Shown in pieces: positions 18,426 to 26,816 of a DNA stretch of 64,000 bases. The notes under the pieces are model-generated. The model was not told where the DNA came from, searched no databases, and was given only the letters and a program-made list of their open reading frames with translations. The stretch lies in NCBI RefSeq assembly GCF_039871975.1, contig NZ_JBDPLL010000001.1. One strand, written 5' to 3'. Positions within the stretch are counted from its first letter, which is position 1; the number at the start of each line of letters is the position of its first letter. The translations under genes and the position numbers were made by a program. This DNA comes from Trichormus_B sp936914905. GTDB lineage: Bacteria > Cyanobacteriota > Cyanobacteriia > Cyanobacteriales > Nostocaceae.

Positions 18426-18926
18426 TTAACTCTGAGAACAGCGGTTAAACCATTCTTGATATTTTTTTTGTTGGTATTTTTTCTCTACTAAAATTGTCAG
18501 TTTTACCTCCTGACAGCCGTGATCTTTTTCTAGTGCGATCGCATTTAAGAGTAAACTAGCAATTTTAGGTGAACTAAACTCTCCACTCACTATTAAATCA
18601 CTGTCAAAATAGGCAACTTCCGGGATTTTTGATGTAGTTAATTTATCAATTACGTCTGCAATTACACCTTCCCCTAAATCAATTTGTGCTAATTGTTGAT
18701 GTTCTGGGCTAAGTTGTTCAATAATCAATTTTTCCCTGCGGATGGGGACCTGTATCATCTGAGTTTCGATTTGTTTACGAACAATTACCTCTCCTAGTTT
18801 CTGTTTGTGTTTATCAACAAACATTCTTTCTTCTAAAAGAGGAATAATTTGTTCTTCCTCTGCTATGGGGGTATTGTTGATTAATTGCTGTTTCCCTGGT
18901 GTTTCTGAGCTTAAATATTCAGGCAT
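18426..18926 (-). CDS. DUF2382 domain protein (short form without PRC barrel)
   Basis: A 166-residue protein. Residues 28-75 (LLEERMFVDKHKQKLGEVIV, then RKQIETQMIQVPIRREKLII) match the first half of the DUF2382/YsnF stress-protein repeat, which is seen in full in the next two upstream genes. The second half (about 85-166) is unlike them: VIADVIDKLTTSKIPEVAYF and a Lys-rich end. There is no PRC-barrel domain. It is read in the same direction as the two PRC-barrel/DUF2382 genes, 300 bases downstream of the nearer one. A function in desiccation or general stress is suggested for the family but not established. Confidence 0.7.
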   Translation of the reverse strand: MPEYLSSETPGKQQLINNTPIAEEEQIIPLLEERMFVDKHKQKLGEVIVRKQIETQMIQVPIRREKLIIEQLSPEHQQLAQIDLGEGVIADVIDKLTTSKIPEVAYFDSDLIVSGEFSSPKIASLLLNAIALEKDHGCQEVKLTILVEKKYQQKKYQEWFNRCSQS

Positions 18927-19090
18927 AAGTAGGTGGGTATTAAAAATTGTCGTTATGACAAGGCAAGAGGCAATAGGGAAGAGGTTTTGGTCAATTGTAA
19001 TTTTCGTTACATACTTCTCTCCGAGAAGCCGCTGCGCGTCTACAGTTTTCTTGTGCCTTCCTACTTACACATTTGGGATGCTCCCCCTGC
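18927..19090. repeat. Dispersed intergenic repeats
   Basis: The segment TAAAAATTGTCGTTATGACA also occurs at about 12080. CTCCGAGAAGCCGCTGCGCG near 19020 is of a type scattered through Nostoc-like genomes. It separates two stress genes and is not coding. Confidence 0.5.
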
Positions 19091-19233
19091 CTCCTCTACC
19101 TGCCTAAACAGATAATTTTCCTTAACTGAACTGTATTGGGTATAAGTGAGAGAAAAATTCAAAATATTGCTTCTGGTAGGCTACGCCAACAAAACTAATA
19201 AACCTCTGCCTTCTCAACTCCTAACTTATGTTA

Positions 19234-20154
19234 TTATCGTTCTTCAACTGGTAAATTAGGAGCCTTCACATCTAACTCTTCCCGACGCACAGTTGCTTGT
19301 GTTTCAACTGTATCTTGCTCCACAACTTTTTTAACACTCACCTCTTCCCGAACAAATGCTTCCTTGCTAACTTCCGGCATTTCTTCATAGACTTCCATAT
19401 GTGCAACTTCACCTTCTCGGAAGTTAGCTTCAGCAGGAGAAACTACTCTACCAGCATCTTCAGGTGTGGTGCGTTCAACAACAATGTGTTCTCTTTCTAC
19501 GGGTACTGCTACTCGTGCTGTTTCGGTTTCTACGCGCTTCCCGACGGTAACATCCCCCATTTTGTGGCGGCGTGTATTGGTAATCAGCCGTTCTTCATAC
19601 AATTTCAATTTTTGATGATTTCGCTCATTTAAATCGAATAGATCCGGTTCTTGTTCGTAGCGGTAGGTATCACGGGTGTAAGTAGGTGCAACAGTAGTTA
19701 CAGGGGTAGTAGTAGTCGTGCTTTCTATCGGTGGTGCGTCTACAGGTGTTGGCGATTCTACAGGGGCTGATGCTTCTACTGGTGGAGTCCGGTATTGGGG
19801 ATTGCGATACACTCCGCGCACTCCTTCTTCGTAGTCATAATCTGTGGCTAAACTTTCGTTAAACTCTGGTAAGTTTTCCGCCTGTTCTCTTGTCAAACCA
19901 ATAGCATAAACGCGATCACTTGCATAATCAATCCGGCTACGACCAATGGGAAGCAAGACTTTTTTACCAAAAATCCAGAAACCTAAGTCAAGTACTAAAT
20001 AACGAAAATGTCCTTGATCATCAACTAAAATATCATGAACAGTGCCAATTTTTTCGTCAGTGCCTTCTGTATACACTCCTAAACCTTTAATTTCATTACC
20101 TTCAAAAGAATCGCGGTACTGAGGATCAAAATCTTCTAATTTGTAAAGTACCAT
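19234..20154 (-). CDS. PRC-barrel plus DUF2382 stress-type protein
   Basis: A 306-residue protein. Residues 1-100 form a PRC-barrel (GLGVYTEGTDEKIGTVHDIL, then FRYLVLDLGFWIFGKKVLLP). The linker of about 120-175 is Pro/Thr/Val-rich and disordered. Residues about 185-300 are DUF2382, with LYEERLITNTRRHKMGDVTV, GKRVETETARVAVPVEREHI and YEEMPEVSKEAFVREEVSVK. This architecture is like AvaK of Anabaena, an akinete-associated protein, and YsnF of Bacillus. It is paralogous to the next gene (20309-21151). The role is unproven; structural or stress-protective functions are proposed for the family. Confidence 0.85.
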   Translation of the reverse strand: MVLYKLEDFDPQYRDSFEGNEIKGLGVYTEGTDEKIGTVHDILVDDQGHFRYLVLDLGFWIFGKKVLLPIGRSRIDYASDRVYAIGLTREQAENLPEFNESLATDYDYEEGVRGVYRNPQYRTPPVEASAPVESPTPVDAPPIESTTTTTPVTTVAPTYTRDTYRYEQEPDLFDLNERNHQKLKLYEERLITNTRRHKMGDVTVGKRVETETARVAVPVEREHIVVERTTPEDAGRVVSPAEANFREGEVAHMEVYEEMPEVSKEAFVREEVSVKKVVEQDTVETQATVRREELDVKAPNLPVEER

Positions 20155-20308
20155 ATATTTTTCCTCAAACTATCATAGCATTTCTTAATTTCTAGATTAG
20201 AAGTCTATTAACCTTTTTTCCTCCTTCTCCTGAATGAATTTAATCTTGAATAAACTTTGAATTTATTTATGGTTAATTTCTCAAAATTTGGACTGATTTC
20301 ACCATAAT

Positions 20309-21151
20309 TTAAGAGGATTGAGCACTGCCTACATCATGTTCCCGCAAATTGAAATCACCAGAAGTATTAATATCTAACTCTTCCCTACGAATGATATCTT
20401 GTGCTTCCACCATATCCCGATCTACCATTTTTCTCACTCGCACTTCTTCCCGAACAAATGTTTCTTTATGAATTTCTGGTGTTTCTTGATAAACTTCTAT
20501 TCTGGCTACTTCTCCTTCTTGGAACTTGATTTCATTTGGATCTACTACTGTACTTGTAGCTGTAGCTTGAACTCTATCAATTACAATCCGTTCTTTTTTA
20601 ATAGGTACTCTAACTCTTGCTGTTTCAGTTTCAATGTGTTTCCCGACAGCGACTTCTCCAGTTTTAATTCGGTGTTTATCGGCTATTAAACGTTCTTCGT
20701 ACAGTCTGAGAGTTTGATGATATTGTTCATTCAAACCATATAAACTTGGTTCTTGTTCATAGGTGTAGTTTTCCCGATCATAATTGATGCTACTGATGGG
20801 AGAGCGATAAACATTGCGTACTTTCTCTTCAAATTCTTCATCCACAATGATGTGTTCCTGATACTCTGGTAACTGTTCTACTTGCTGCTTACTAAGTCCA
20901 TCGACATAGACGCATTTAGCTGGATAATTAATCCGAGCTAGTCCAATGGGTAGTAATATTCTTTTACCAACAGTATCTAAACTTGTATCAATAACTAAAT
21001 ATCTAAATCGCCCATTATCATCAACTAAAACATCGTCCACTGCACCAACTTCTACTCCTCCTTCGGTATAGAGATGCAAGGTTTTTACATCGTCTCCTCC
21101 AAAGGTTTCTCGATAATTTGGATCGTAGTTTTCTAGTTTAGAAAGTGGCAT
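20309..21151 (-). CDS. PRC-barrel plus DUF2382 stress-type protein
   Basis: A 280-residue paralogue of the downstream gene. The PRC-barrel covers residues 1-95 (LHLYTEGGVEVGAVDDVLVD, then FRYLVIDTSLDTVGKRILLP). A short linker is followed by DUF2382 (about 145-270), containing LYEERLIADKHRIKTGEVAV, VGKHIETETARVRVPIKKER and EVARIEVYQETPEIHKETF. Start: ATG 21151 follows GGGAA at a good distance; the upstream in-frame GTG/ATG at 21166 lacks a site. The two genes are 154 bases apart and co-directional, which points to tandem duplication with loss of the Pro/Thr linker in one copy. Confidence 0.85.
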   Translation of the reverse strand: MPLSKLENYDPNYRETFGGDDVKTLHLYTEGGVEVGAVDDVLVDDNGRFRYLVIDTSLDTVGKRILLPIGLARINYPAKCVYVDGLSKQQVEQLPEYQEHIIVDEEFEEKVRNVYRSPISSINYDRENYTYEQEPSLYGLNEQYHQTLRLYEERLIADKHRIKTGEVAVGKHIETETARVRVPIKKERIVIDRVQATATSTVVDPNEIKFQEGEVARIEVYQETPEIHKETFVREEVRVRKMVDRDMVEAQDIIRREELDINTSGDFNLREHDVGSAQSS

Positions 21152-21484
21152 TATAATTGTTCCCAAGTTTCAAAATTATGTATTTATTAAAAATCGTAGA
21201 AACTTTTTGAATCCTTTTCCTCTAGCTCACGACAGAATACTAGTGAACTAGAGTATAGTTACTATTTCATACTTGTAGGCAAAGATTATAAAAAATCATG
21301 TTCTTTATTATCATCGGGAGTATATCTAATGATGGATCATAAGAATAGGAAAAAGGCAAGAATGTAGGAGTCAGGAGTCAGAATATTTGAGGATTTAGTT
21401 AATTATTTACTCCCAACTTCTATCTTCTCATCTTATCATGTTGGCTGTTTAAAAGTTACCTTTTGGTAATGTTTCAATTCTCTG
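21152..21484. other. Intergenic region upstream of the DUF2382 gene
   Basis: About 330 bases of AT-rich DNA, presumably with the promoter of the stress-protein cluster near 21180-21260, ending in the decayed TPR gene. It contains a TCAGGAGTCAG-type heptamer repeat near 21370. No gene is seen. Confidence 0.35.
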
Positions 21485-22758
21485 CTAAAAGTATGTTTCT
21501 TGATATTTTAGTTGTTGGGGTATTGCTAATCCTCTTTGAAAAGCTGTTAGTACTTTTCCATATTCTTTCTTTTCCAAATACAATTGTCCTATTTGATCAT
21601 AAGCCTGCATCCAACCGTAAAAATTAGTAGCTAGTGTTTCTGTTTCTAAAAAGATCTGACTACTTTGCAAAGCTTCATCAACCTGGTTTTAGGAACAGTA
21701 AAGCTTGATTAATGTCTGCAAAGCTTCACTAGCAGTCACATATTTTTGTTATTGCCATGCTGTAACATAAATAAGCCCCTTAATATTTGTTAAAGGCTTC
21801 TTGTAGTAAGTTGGGATTTTCCCGCGCTAAAAATTGGTAATTTTCTGCGATCACAATTTTTAAAGCTGGAATCTGGGTAAGATTATCATCACTGATGTAA
21901 ATTGCTGCTAACTTACTCAGTACATTAATTGCTTGTTGATGCTGTTTTGTTTTTTCAAAAATGTAAACTAGTTGTTGCAAGTATCCTAATTTATTCGGTC
22001 TATCACCTTGACTAATAGCAAAATTTAACAGTTCTTGGTAAGTTGTAGCAGCTTGGGAATAATCAAATCAACTTAAATGTAATTCCCCAATTTTATTAAG
22101 AGTTTCTAACTGAGCAGTAGTATTATTTTTCTGTATGAACAATGTTGAAGTCTGCTGATAAGCTTCCACAGCCAATTTAGGAACACGAATATTTTGGTAA
22201 GCTTCACCAAGAGATCGCCATAATTCTAAATCAGTGCTTTTTTGCTAGAGCATCTGTTTTTGAATTACCTGCGATCTCTCAGTAATATATTTTATCTGTT
22301 GACGCTTATTTTCATTCCATGCGATCGCACCCACCCCTTATAGTGCTTGTACCTCAGCCAATGAACCTAAAAAACGCCGCGATCGCACCCACCCCTTATA
22401 GTGCTTGTACCTCAGCCAATGAACCTAAAAAACGCCGCAGTCGTAATTCTCGATTCCAAATATCAAGAGCAGTCAGCTTATCCCCTGTTTGTAGAGTCGT
22501 TGTAGCTTCTTGATTTAACTCATCTAGCGTAGTTTCCAACTTTTGCAACTCTTCCAAGGTTAACGGCTGTTTTTCCACAGAAACCCGTACCAAAGGATCA
22601 GGAGTAGTCATCTCCAACGGACCTGGAGGAAATTTATCCATTTGTTCTAGCTTTTTAGCCTCTGCCAGTGTGACAAAACTGCACAGATGCCAGAAAATAA
22701 AAGTAGTAACTATCACACTGAAATGTCTTAGCATAAACAACCCACTATTCCTGTTCAA
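21485..22758 (-). pseudogene. Exported TPR-repeat protein, multiply disrupted
   Basis: Starts with a signal peptide (MLRHFSVIVTTFIFWHLCSF, VTLAEA). A conserved N-terminal piece follows (PPGPLEMTTPDPLVRVSVEK and LDIWNRELRLRRFLGSLAEV). Readable TPR helices are scattered over three frames: LGEAYQNIRVPKLAVEAYQQ, LLNFAISQGDRPNKLGYLQQ, QQAINVLSKLAAIYISDDN and QIGQLYLEKKEYGKVLTAFQ. A 58-base tandem duplication (22321-22436), a TAA replacing a Gln codon and further stops and frameshifts break it. Cyanobacterial homologues are periplasmic or lipoprotein-like TPR proteins of about 400 residues with unknown partners. Confidence 0.7.
22321..22436. repeat. 58-base tandem duplication with HIP1 boundaries
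   Basis: 22321-22378 and 22379-22436 are identical 58-base units, each beginning with GCGATCGC. Because 58 is not a multiple of three, the duplication shifts the TPR gene frame. Confidence 0.95.
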
Positions 22759-22819
22759 AATTGTCTAGAGAATTTAGCATAACAACTGGTTTAACGCCCA
22801 TCCAATTGATAAATATCGC

Positions 22820-23310
22820 CATCCTCTATTAAGTTTGTTCCTGATTCTGAATTGGAAGAAGAGGTCAAAGTTGAAGGTAAAGTAGAACTTTTTGGGTAAA
22901 ATCTTTACGGTCGTCGTGTCAACTTAAATCGGCTGCGTTCTCAAATTAGTATAATTTATGCTAGACCAAATCTTGTTCCTATGAGTATTTATGACAATGT
23001 TGCCTATAGCGTGAAATTAATCGGATGGCATCTAAAAGTAGAATTAGATGAGATTGTTGAATTAGTACTTAAATCAGCAGATGTTTGGGAAGAAGTAAAA
23101 AACAAACTCTATAAATCTGCTTTAGAACTATCTTATGGACAACAAAATAGATTGTGTATTGCCCGTGCTTTAGCAGTTAAACTACAAGTTCTCCTCATGG
23201 ATGAACTCTGTTCGGGGCTTGCTCCGGTCACTACCATGAAGATTGAAGAACTCATCGAATGTTTGCGTTCTGAATTAACAGTTGTATTTATTTCTTAGAA
23301 CGTCCAGTAA
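22820..23310 (+). pseudogene. pstB: PstB-like phosphate ABC transporter ATPase, 5'-truncated and decayed
   Basis: The sequence from about 22820 follows PstB: SELEEEVKVEGKVELFG, a TAA, then YGRRVNLNRLRSQI, RPNLVPMSIYDNVAY and the ABC signature region. The signature reads LSYGQQNRLCIARAL instead of LSGGQQQRLCIARAL. Walker B is LLMDELCSG instead of LLMDEPCSG, and the H-loop is lost at a TAG (IS*NVQ). The Walker A N-terminal part is missing. PstB powers high-affinity phosphate uptake with PstSCA, none of which are nearby. This is an old pseudogene, probably a redundant pstB copy. Confidence 0.8.
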
Positions 23311-23453
23311 GTTTCTCGTTTATCAGATTTCAGAGCTTTATTTCACTACAATGAACATTGTATCGGGCAAATTCTAGAATTTGCCCCTACTAAGAAATTC
23401 TTACCCCATACTTTTAATTACCGCAGTCGTGATTATGTTTCTGGAAGTTTCAG

Positions 23454-24222
23454 TTAAACAGGAGCTACTAACTTCCAACTTACCATCATCAAAATGGCAT
23501 AAACGATAAACCGCAATGGACGTTGATGAGCAATCTGGCAAATTTTTGCACTTAATAAAAATACCAGAACTGAGCCTGACCATATCGGTAAAACTAAACT
23601 CCAATCAACTGTACCCAAAGTAAAATCCCCAAGGGATGTAAATAGTAATAATATTGCTGGTTCTGCAATATCTGCACCTACTAATTTACGGGTATCAAGG
23701 CGAAAAAGCCAATCAAAACTAAGGCAAACATTGGACCAGAAGAGACACTAGTTAAAGCAACAAAACAGCCTAAAGTTGCTCCTATATTTATAGTGAGGAA
23801 TCGTCCCCTATTGGTTGTGATATCTAATTTTGGGAATTCAGGTAAATTGAGGTTGGGGAAAAAGTTATGAATAATAATTGTATAAGTGCCAATAATGTGA
23901 CTAACAAAATCATGATCCCTAATAACCGCAGCAAAATTTTATCTAGATTATATTCACAACTCTGTCGAGTCAGGTGTAAGATTCGCACCCCTACTAGTGA
24001 ACCAGAAACACTACCCATTGCTAACCATTTGACAATTTCTGTGTCTAAGGTTTGCTGTTCCCAGTGTTTAACGCTACCAACTAACTTCATTAATGTGGCT
24101 GCTACAACATCAGAACTCACAGCAACAGAAGGTGGCACTTGGAAAACAAAAATCAACATGGGGGTAATTAGAGAAGCCCCACCAATTCCGGTTAAACCGA
24201 CCATGATGCTAGCGAAAGCCAC
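23454..24222 (-). pseudogene. TSUP (TauE/SafE, DUF81) membrane transporter, frameshifted
   Basis: The N-terminal two thirds read IMVGLTGIGGASLITPMLIF and SDVVAATLMKLVGSVKHWEQ, the first signature of TSUP anion transporters. They continue with LGIMILLVTLLALIQLLFIT. After a frameshift near 23830 comes FRLDTRKLVGADIAEPAILL-type sequence, then VDWSLVLPIWSGSV and RPLRFIVYAILMMVSWKLVA, ending at TAA 23454-23456. The family moves sulfite, organosulfonates or other anions. The beginning of the gene is fused to an IS66 transposase remnant, so its own start is missing. Confidence 0.7.
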
Positions 24223-24560
24223 CAGAAATTTTCTGCTTACACTTCATCATCTGTAAATCATGTACCCTTCGGGAGGCTATGCGAACGGCTTGATTATTGG
24301 TAAAGGGAACATCAGGTTCAGTCAGAAACCGTAAAACATCAGCACGGGAATTTTGAAACCGCAACAGCAGGTTATGACCAACCCGTCGTTTTACCCGTCC
24401 GTGATGACCTTGACGAATTAGGGGTGGTTCGTTATGTTGAAAACCTAACCCTCGTTGTAGAACTTGCTCATACAGTTGAATCAGACGAGCAACAATATCA
24501 GGAATCCTCCTTGGTATCCCACCCCATGTTACCAGCAGTGATGTTCGTAAAGAGAGCTAT
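24215..24560 (-). mobile_element. IS66-family transposase, C-terminal remnant
   Basis: Minus-strand reading ending RADVLRFLTEPDVPFTNNQA, then DLQMMKCKQKISGGF, the well-known IS66 C-terminus (VPFDNNQAERDLRMMKLKQKISG). Between NNQA and DLQMMK there is an extra segment of about 27 bases, VRIASRRVH, encoded by the dispersed repeat containing CCTTCGGGAGGCTATGCGAA (about 24268-24287). The rest of the element is gone. It lies exactly between the broken ADP-ribosylglycohydrolase and TSUP genes and probably truncated both. Confidence 0.75.
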
Positions 24561-24604
24561 CACGCATATCACATGGAAGCTTTTTATCGATGCCTGTTTT
24601 GGGT

Positions 24605-25231
24605 TTAGCGATCGCACACTTTTTGCCCCACCTTATAAGATCGCGTTGCTCCCGTTTTGACTTTACCCTGCCAAGGTTGTGAGCAACCGCCAGGCACATA
24701 ACTTTCAATAAACTTGCCTAATGCGCTTTTGTTTCCCAGCTGGGAAATAAAATAATGGGACATCAGTGCAGCACCTAAAGCAGCATTAACCCCATCGGGT
24801 GTATTGTGGGTAATTGCTGCTTGAATAGTTGCAAAATCAATTACCTTTTCAGGTGTAGAATAAACACCAATGGGTACTGCTCCCATCGCTGCACCACTCT
24901 TATCACTACCAGAATAAATCTTGGCTAGAAACTTTTTCCCATACTGGATGCTAACTAAAAAATCCTAAAACCTACTTGCGTAGCCTTCTCTGGGATCACG
25001 TTTAAAGGCGTTAAAAAAATTCTCTGCTAAAACTTCTGGTGCCCACAGTGCTTGGGACACAATGCTTTCAGCAATACCGATGCTCATCTGCGTATCATCA
25101 GTATAACTGCCTGGGATGAGTTGATGACGGGGATGTTTAATGTATGGACTCAAATCATTGGCAAATATCATCTCATTGGCATATTCAAAACCAGCACCGT
25201 AGGCATCACCAATGGCCAATTCAAGCAGCAT
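24605..25231 (-). pseudogene. ADP-ribosylglycohydrolase family protein, nonsense and truncation
   Basis: Starts MLLELAIGDAYGAGFEYANE, with the metal-binding motif SYTDDTQMSIGIAESIVSQ (family GxYTDDTxM). A TAG at about 24965 replaces Tyr in the family stretch GYASGFYDFL. The same frame then continues SGAAMGAVPIGVYST and FATIQAAITHNTPDGVNAAL before being cut by the IS66 remnant at about 24605. The family removes ADP-ribose from proteins or small molecules. The stop of this gene context abuts the Nudix (ADP-ribose pyrophosphatase) gene, whose stop codon is two bases away, so the two formed an ADP-ribose metabolism operon. The single nonsense mutation suggests recent loss. Confidence 0.75.
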
Positions 25232-25232
25232 A

Positions 25233-25787
25233 TTAATATTTCACTAAAAATGAACGGGCTAGGAAAAAGCTAGCTATAGTTTTACCATCTACAGGTTGTC
25301 CGTCACGAATGGCTGTTTCTAGTTCTTCAGGAGTGAAAAATACTATTTCAATATCTTCATCTTCTTCCTGCTGTGGAGGCGTTTCCAGCTTTTCCAAATC
25401 TCTAGCCAAAAAAGCATAAAGAATTTCATCAGAATAGCCAGGAGCCAAGAAAAACTCTCCCAGTTTATCCCACTTATGAGCGCGGTAGCCTGTTTCTTCT
25501 TCAATTTCCCTTTTCACCGTTTCCAAGGGTTCTTCATTGGTTTCTAGAGTTCCGGCTGGAAATTCTAACAATCTTCCCTGAACTGCAAAACGATATTGGC
25601 GTAAAAGGATCAGTTTACCCTCAGAGGTAACGGGAATAGCCAGAGCGCCACCAGGATGACGAATGCAGTCCCATTCTCCTTCAGACTTATTAGGTAAACG
25701 CAAGCGATTAACTTCAAAGTCAAACTTGCGTCCTTTATGAAACAAACGTTGCTTGAGTAGCTGTGGTAATTCTCTACCTAATGGCAT
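25233..25787 (-). CDS. Nudix hydrolase, ADP-ribose pyrophosphatase type
   Basis: A 184-residue Nudix enzyme. The Nudix box is complete: GTLETNEEPLETVKREIEEETGY (G-x5-E-x7-RE-x2-EE-x-G) at about residues 80-102. It is preceded by LILLRQYRFAVQGRLLEFPA, the RQYR...E.PAG pattern typical of ADP-ribose/ADP-sugar pyrophosphatases (NudF-like). Such enzymes split ADP-ribose to AMP and ribose 5-phosphate with Mg2+. The downstream gene is the broken ADP-ribosylglycohydrolase, which would have supplied ADP-ribose. The Nudix gene itself has no lesion. Confidence 0.88.
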   Translation of the reverse strand: MPLGRELPQLLKQRLFHKGRKFDFEVNRLRLPNKSEGEWDCIRHPGGALAIPVTSEGKLILLRQYRFAVQGRLLEFPAGTLETNEEPLETVKREIEEETGYRAHKWDKLGEFFLAPGYSDEILYAFLARDLEKLETPPQQEEDEDIEIVFFTPEELETAIRDGQPVDGKTIASFFLARSFLVKY

Positions 25788-25869
25788 AGTAAAATTCTAT
25801 TGTCTGCAAATACACAGAATATATACAGGGTGGTGTGATGAAATCAGGGTCTTTCTGGGTTGAGTGATG

Positions 25870-26013
25870 GTAAATTCTAACAGCGGTTGATTAATCCCAG
25901 TCAGCTAGGTGTTGAATAATACTAGTTTTTATCTCTTTCCAATTCGCTTTTTTCCTGGTTGTTGCAAATAACGAATTGTCTCATTATAGGCAAATCTGGC
26001 AGCACCAAACAAA
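25870..26013 (-). pseudogene. TnpB (IS607 accessory nuclease), N-terminal remnant
   Basis: Minus-strand pieces read FGAARFAYNETIRYLQQPG, then NWKEIKTSIIQHLADWD in the next frame. This is the usual start of TnpB/OrfB proteins of the IS607/IS605 group. The RuvC and zinc-finger parts are absent. It directly follows the IS607 TnpA pseudogene, as in a normal IS607 element. Confidence 0.6.
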
Positions 26014-26016
26014 TAT

Positions 26017-26612
26017 TTAACCTTCTACCTTGGGGTAGGACTCAGTTTTAGATAAATCTTCTTTAATTTTTTTTAGAGTATTTTCTGAGTCCGTGCATTC
26101 GTAAGGAAAAGACGTGAAGGATTGAAAGTAAATCCTGTGTGAGTTCTGATTGAGGGCAGTGTAGAGTTTTCTCAAGAACCACGATTTGTCAACCGTTTTA
26201 TTCAATCATGTACTGTACGAGTTCAAATCCAAATCTTGCGAGTCTGTCACGACAGGCAACAATAAGCTTAAACTTATCTCCTCGCAGAAGCCTGTCCAGT
26301 AAGCATTGCAATCCTTTTCGTTTAAAGTTGAGTCGTGAGCCGATGTCTTTAATGATTTATGAGTCTGGGTAGAGGGATTGCATATAGGCGATTTGTCTAT
26401 CCAGGTCATCTCGCTGCTTTGAGGAAGTGACTCGGCAGTAACAAATAGTGGTAATAATTGAATCGCCTCTGACGTAAGATTCAATTATTACCACTATTTG
26501 TTACTGCTGGATTTTTGATACTTTTCATTTTACCCTCATCTGCATATCTCCTCAAAGTATTTGGGTGCAATCCCAGAAACTCGACCGCTTTTCTGAGTGG
26601 TATATATGCCAT
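26017..26612 (-). pseudogene. IS607-family serine recombinase TnpA, disrupted by a hairpin
   Basis: The ATG at 26612 gives MAYIPLRKAVEFLGLHPNTL, a MerR-like helix-turn-helix. After MKSIKNPA the frame enters a 73-base inverted repeat and loses the residues that should link the two domains. The resolvase domain follows: ITTICYCRVTSSKQRDDLDR with the catalytic Ser, then a stop, GSRLNFKRKGLQCLLDRLLR, KLIVACRDRLARFGFELVQY and LLSILHVFSCRMHGLRKYSK in changing frames. At least one stop and one frameshift occur besides the hairpin. TnpA mediates IS607 transposition with little target specificity. Confidence 0.8.
26435..26507. repeat. Perfect inverted repeat, 30-base arms and 13-base loop
   Basis: 26435-26464 is the exact reverse complement of 26478-26507. 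On the minus strand the downstream arm encodes the expected YCR motif region of the recombinase, and the upstream arm replaces the expected linker. One arm is a copy of the other. Confidence 0.95.
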
Positions 26613-26784
26613 GGCCAAATCGTAGCATTAGTTATTTATAGTTAGCAAATTATTGAGTAGTACCGCCGTGAATTCAAAATGCTTCTTTCAGAAGAGCTAC
26701 CCTAACAAAATATCTACATTCAAAATGTATACAGACTGAGCTTTTCAGAGATTTTTAATGGTTGGTTTATTTACGCCGTACTGT

Positions 26785-26816
26785 ACTAGTTATTTACCTT
26801 ACTAGTTATTTACCTT
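26785..26816. repeat. 16-base direct duplication at the folK stop codon
   Basis: Two identical units (26785-26800, 26801-26816) cover the last codons of folK and extend into its 3' side. The folK frame is not changed because the stop lies inside the upstream unit. Confidence 0.9.
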
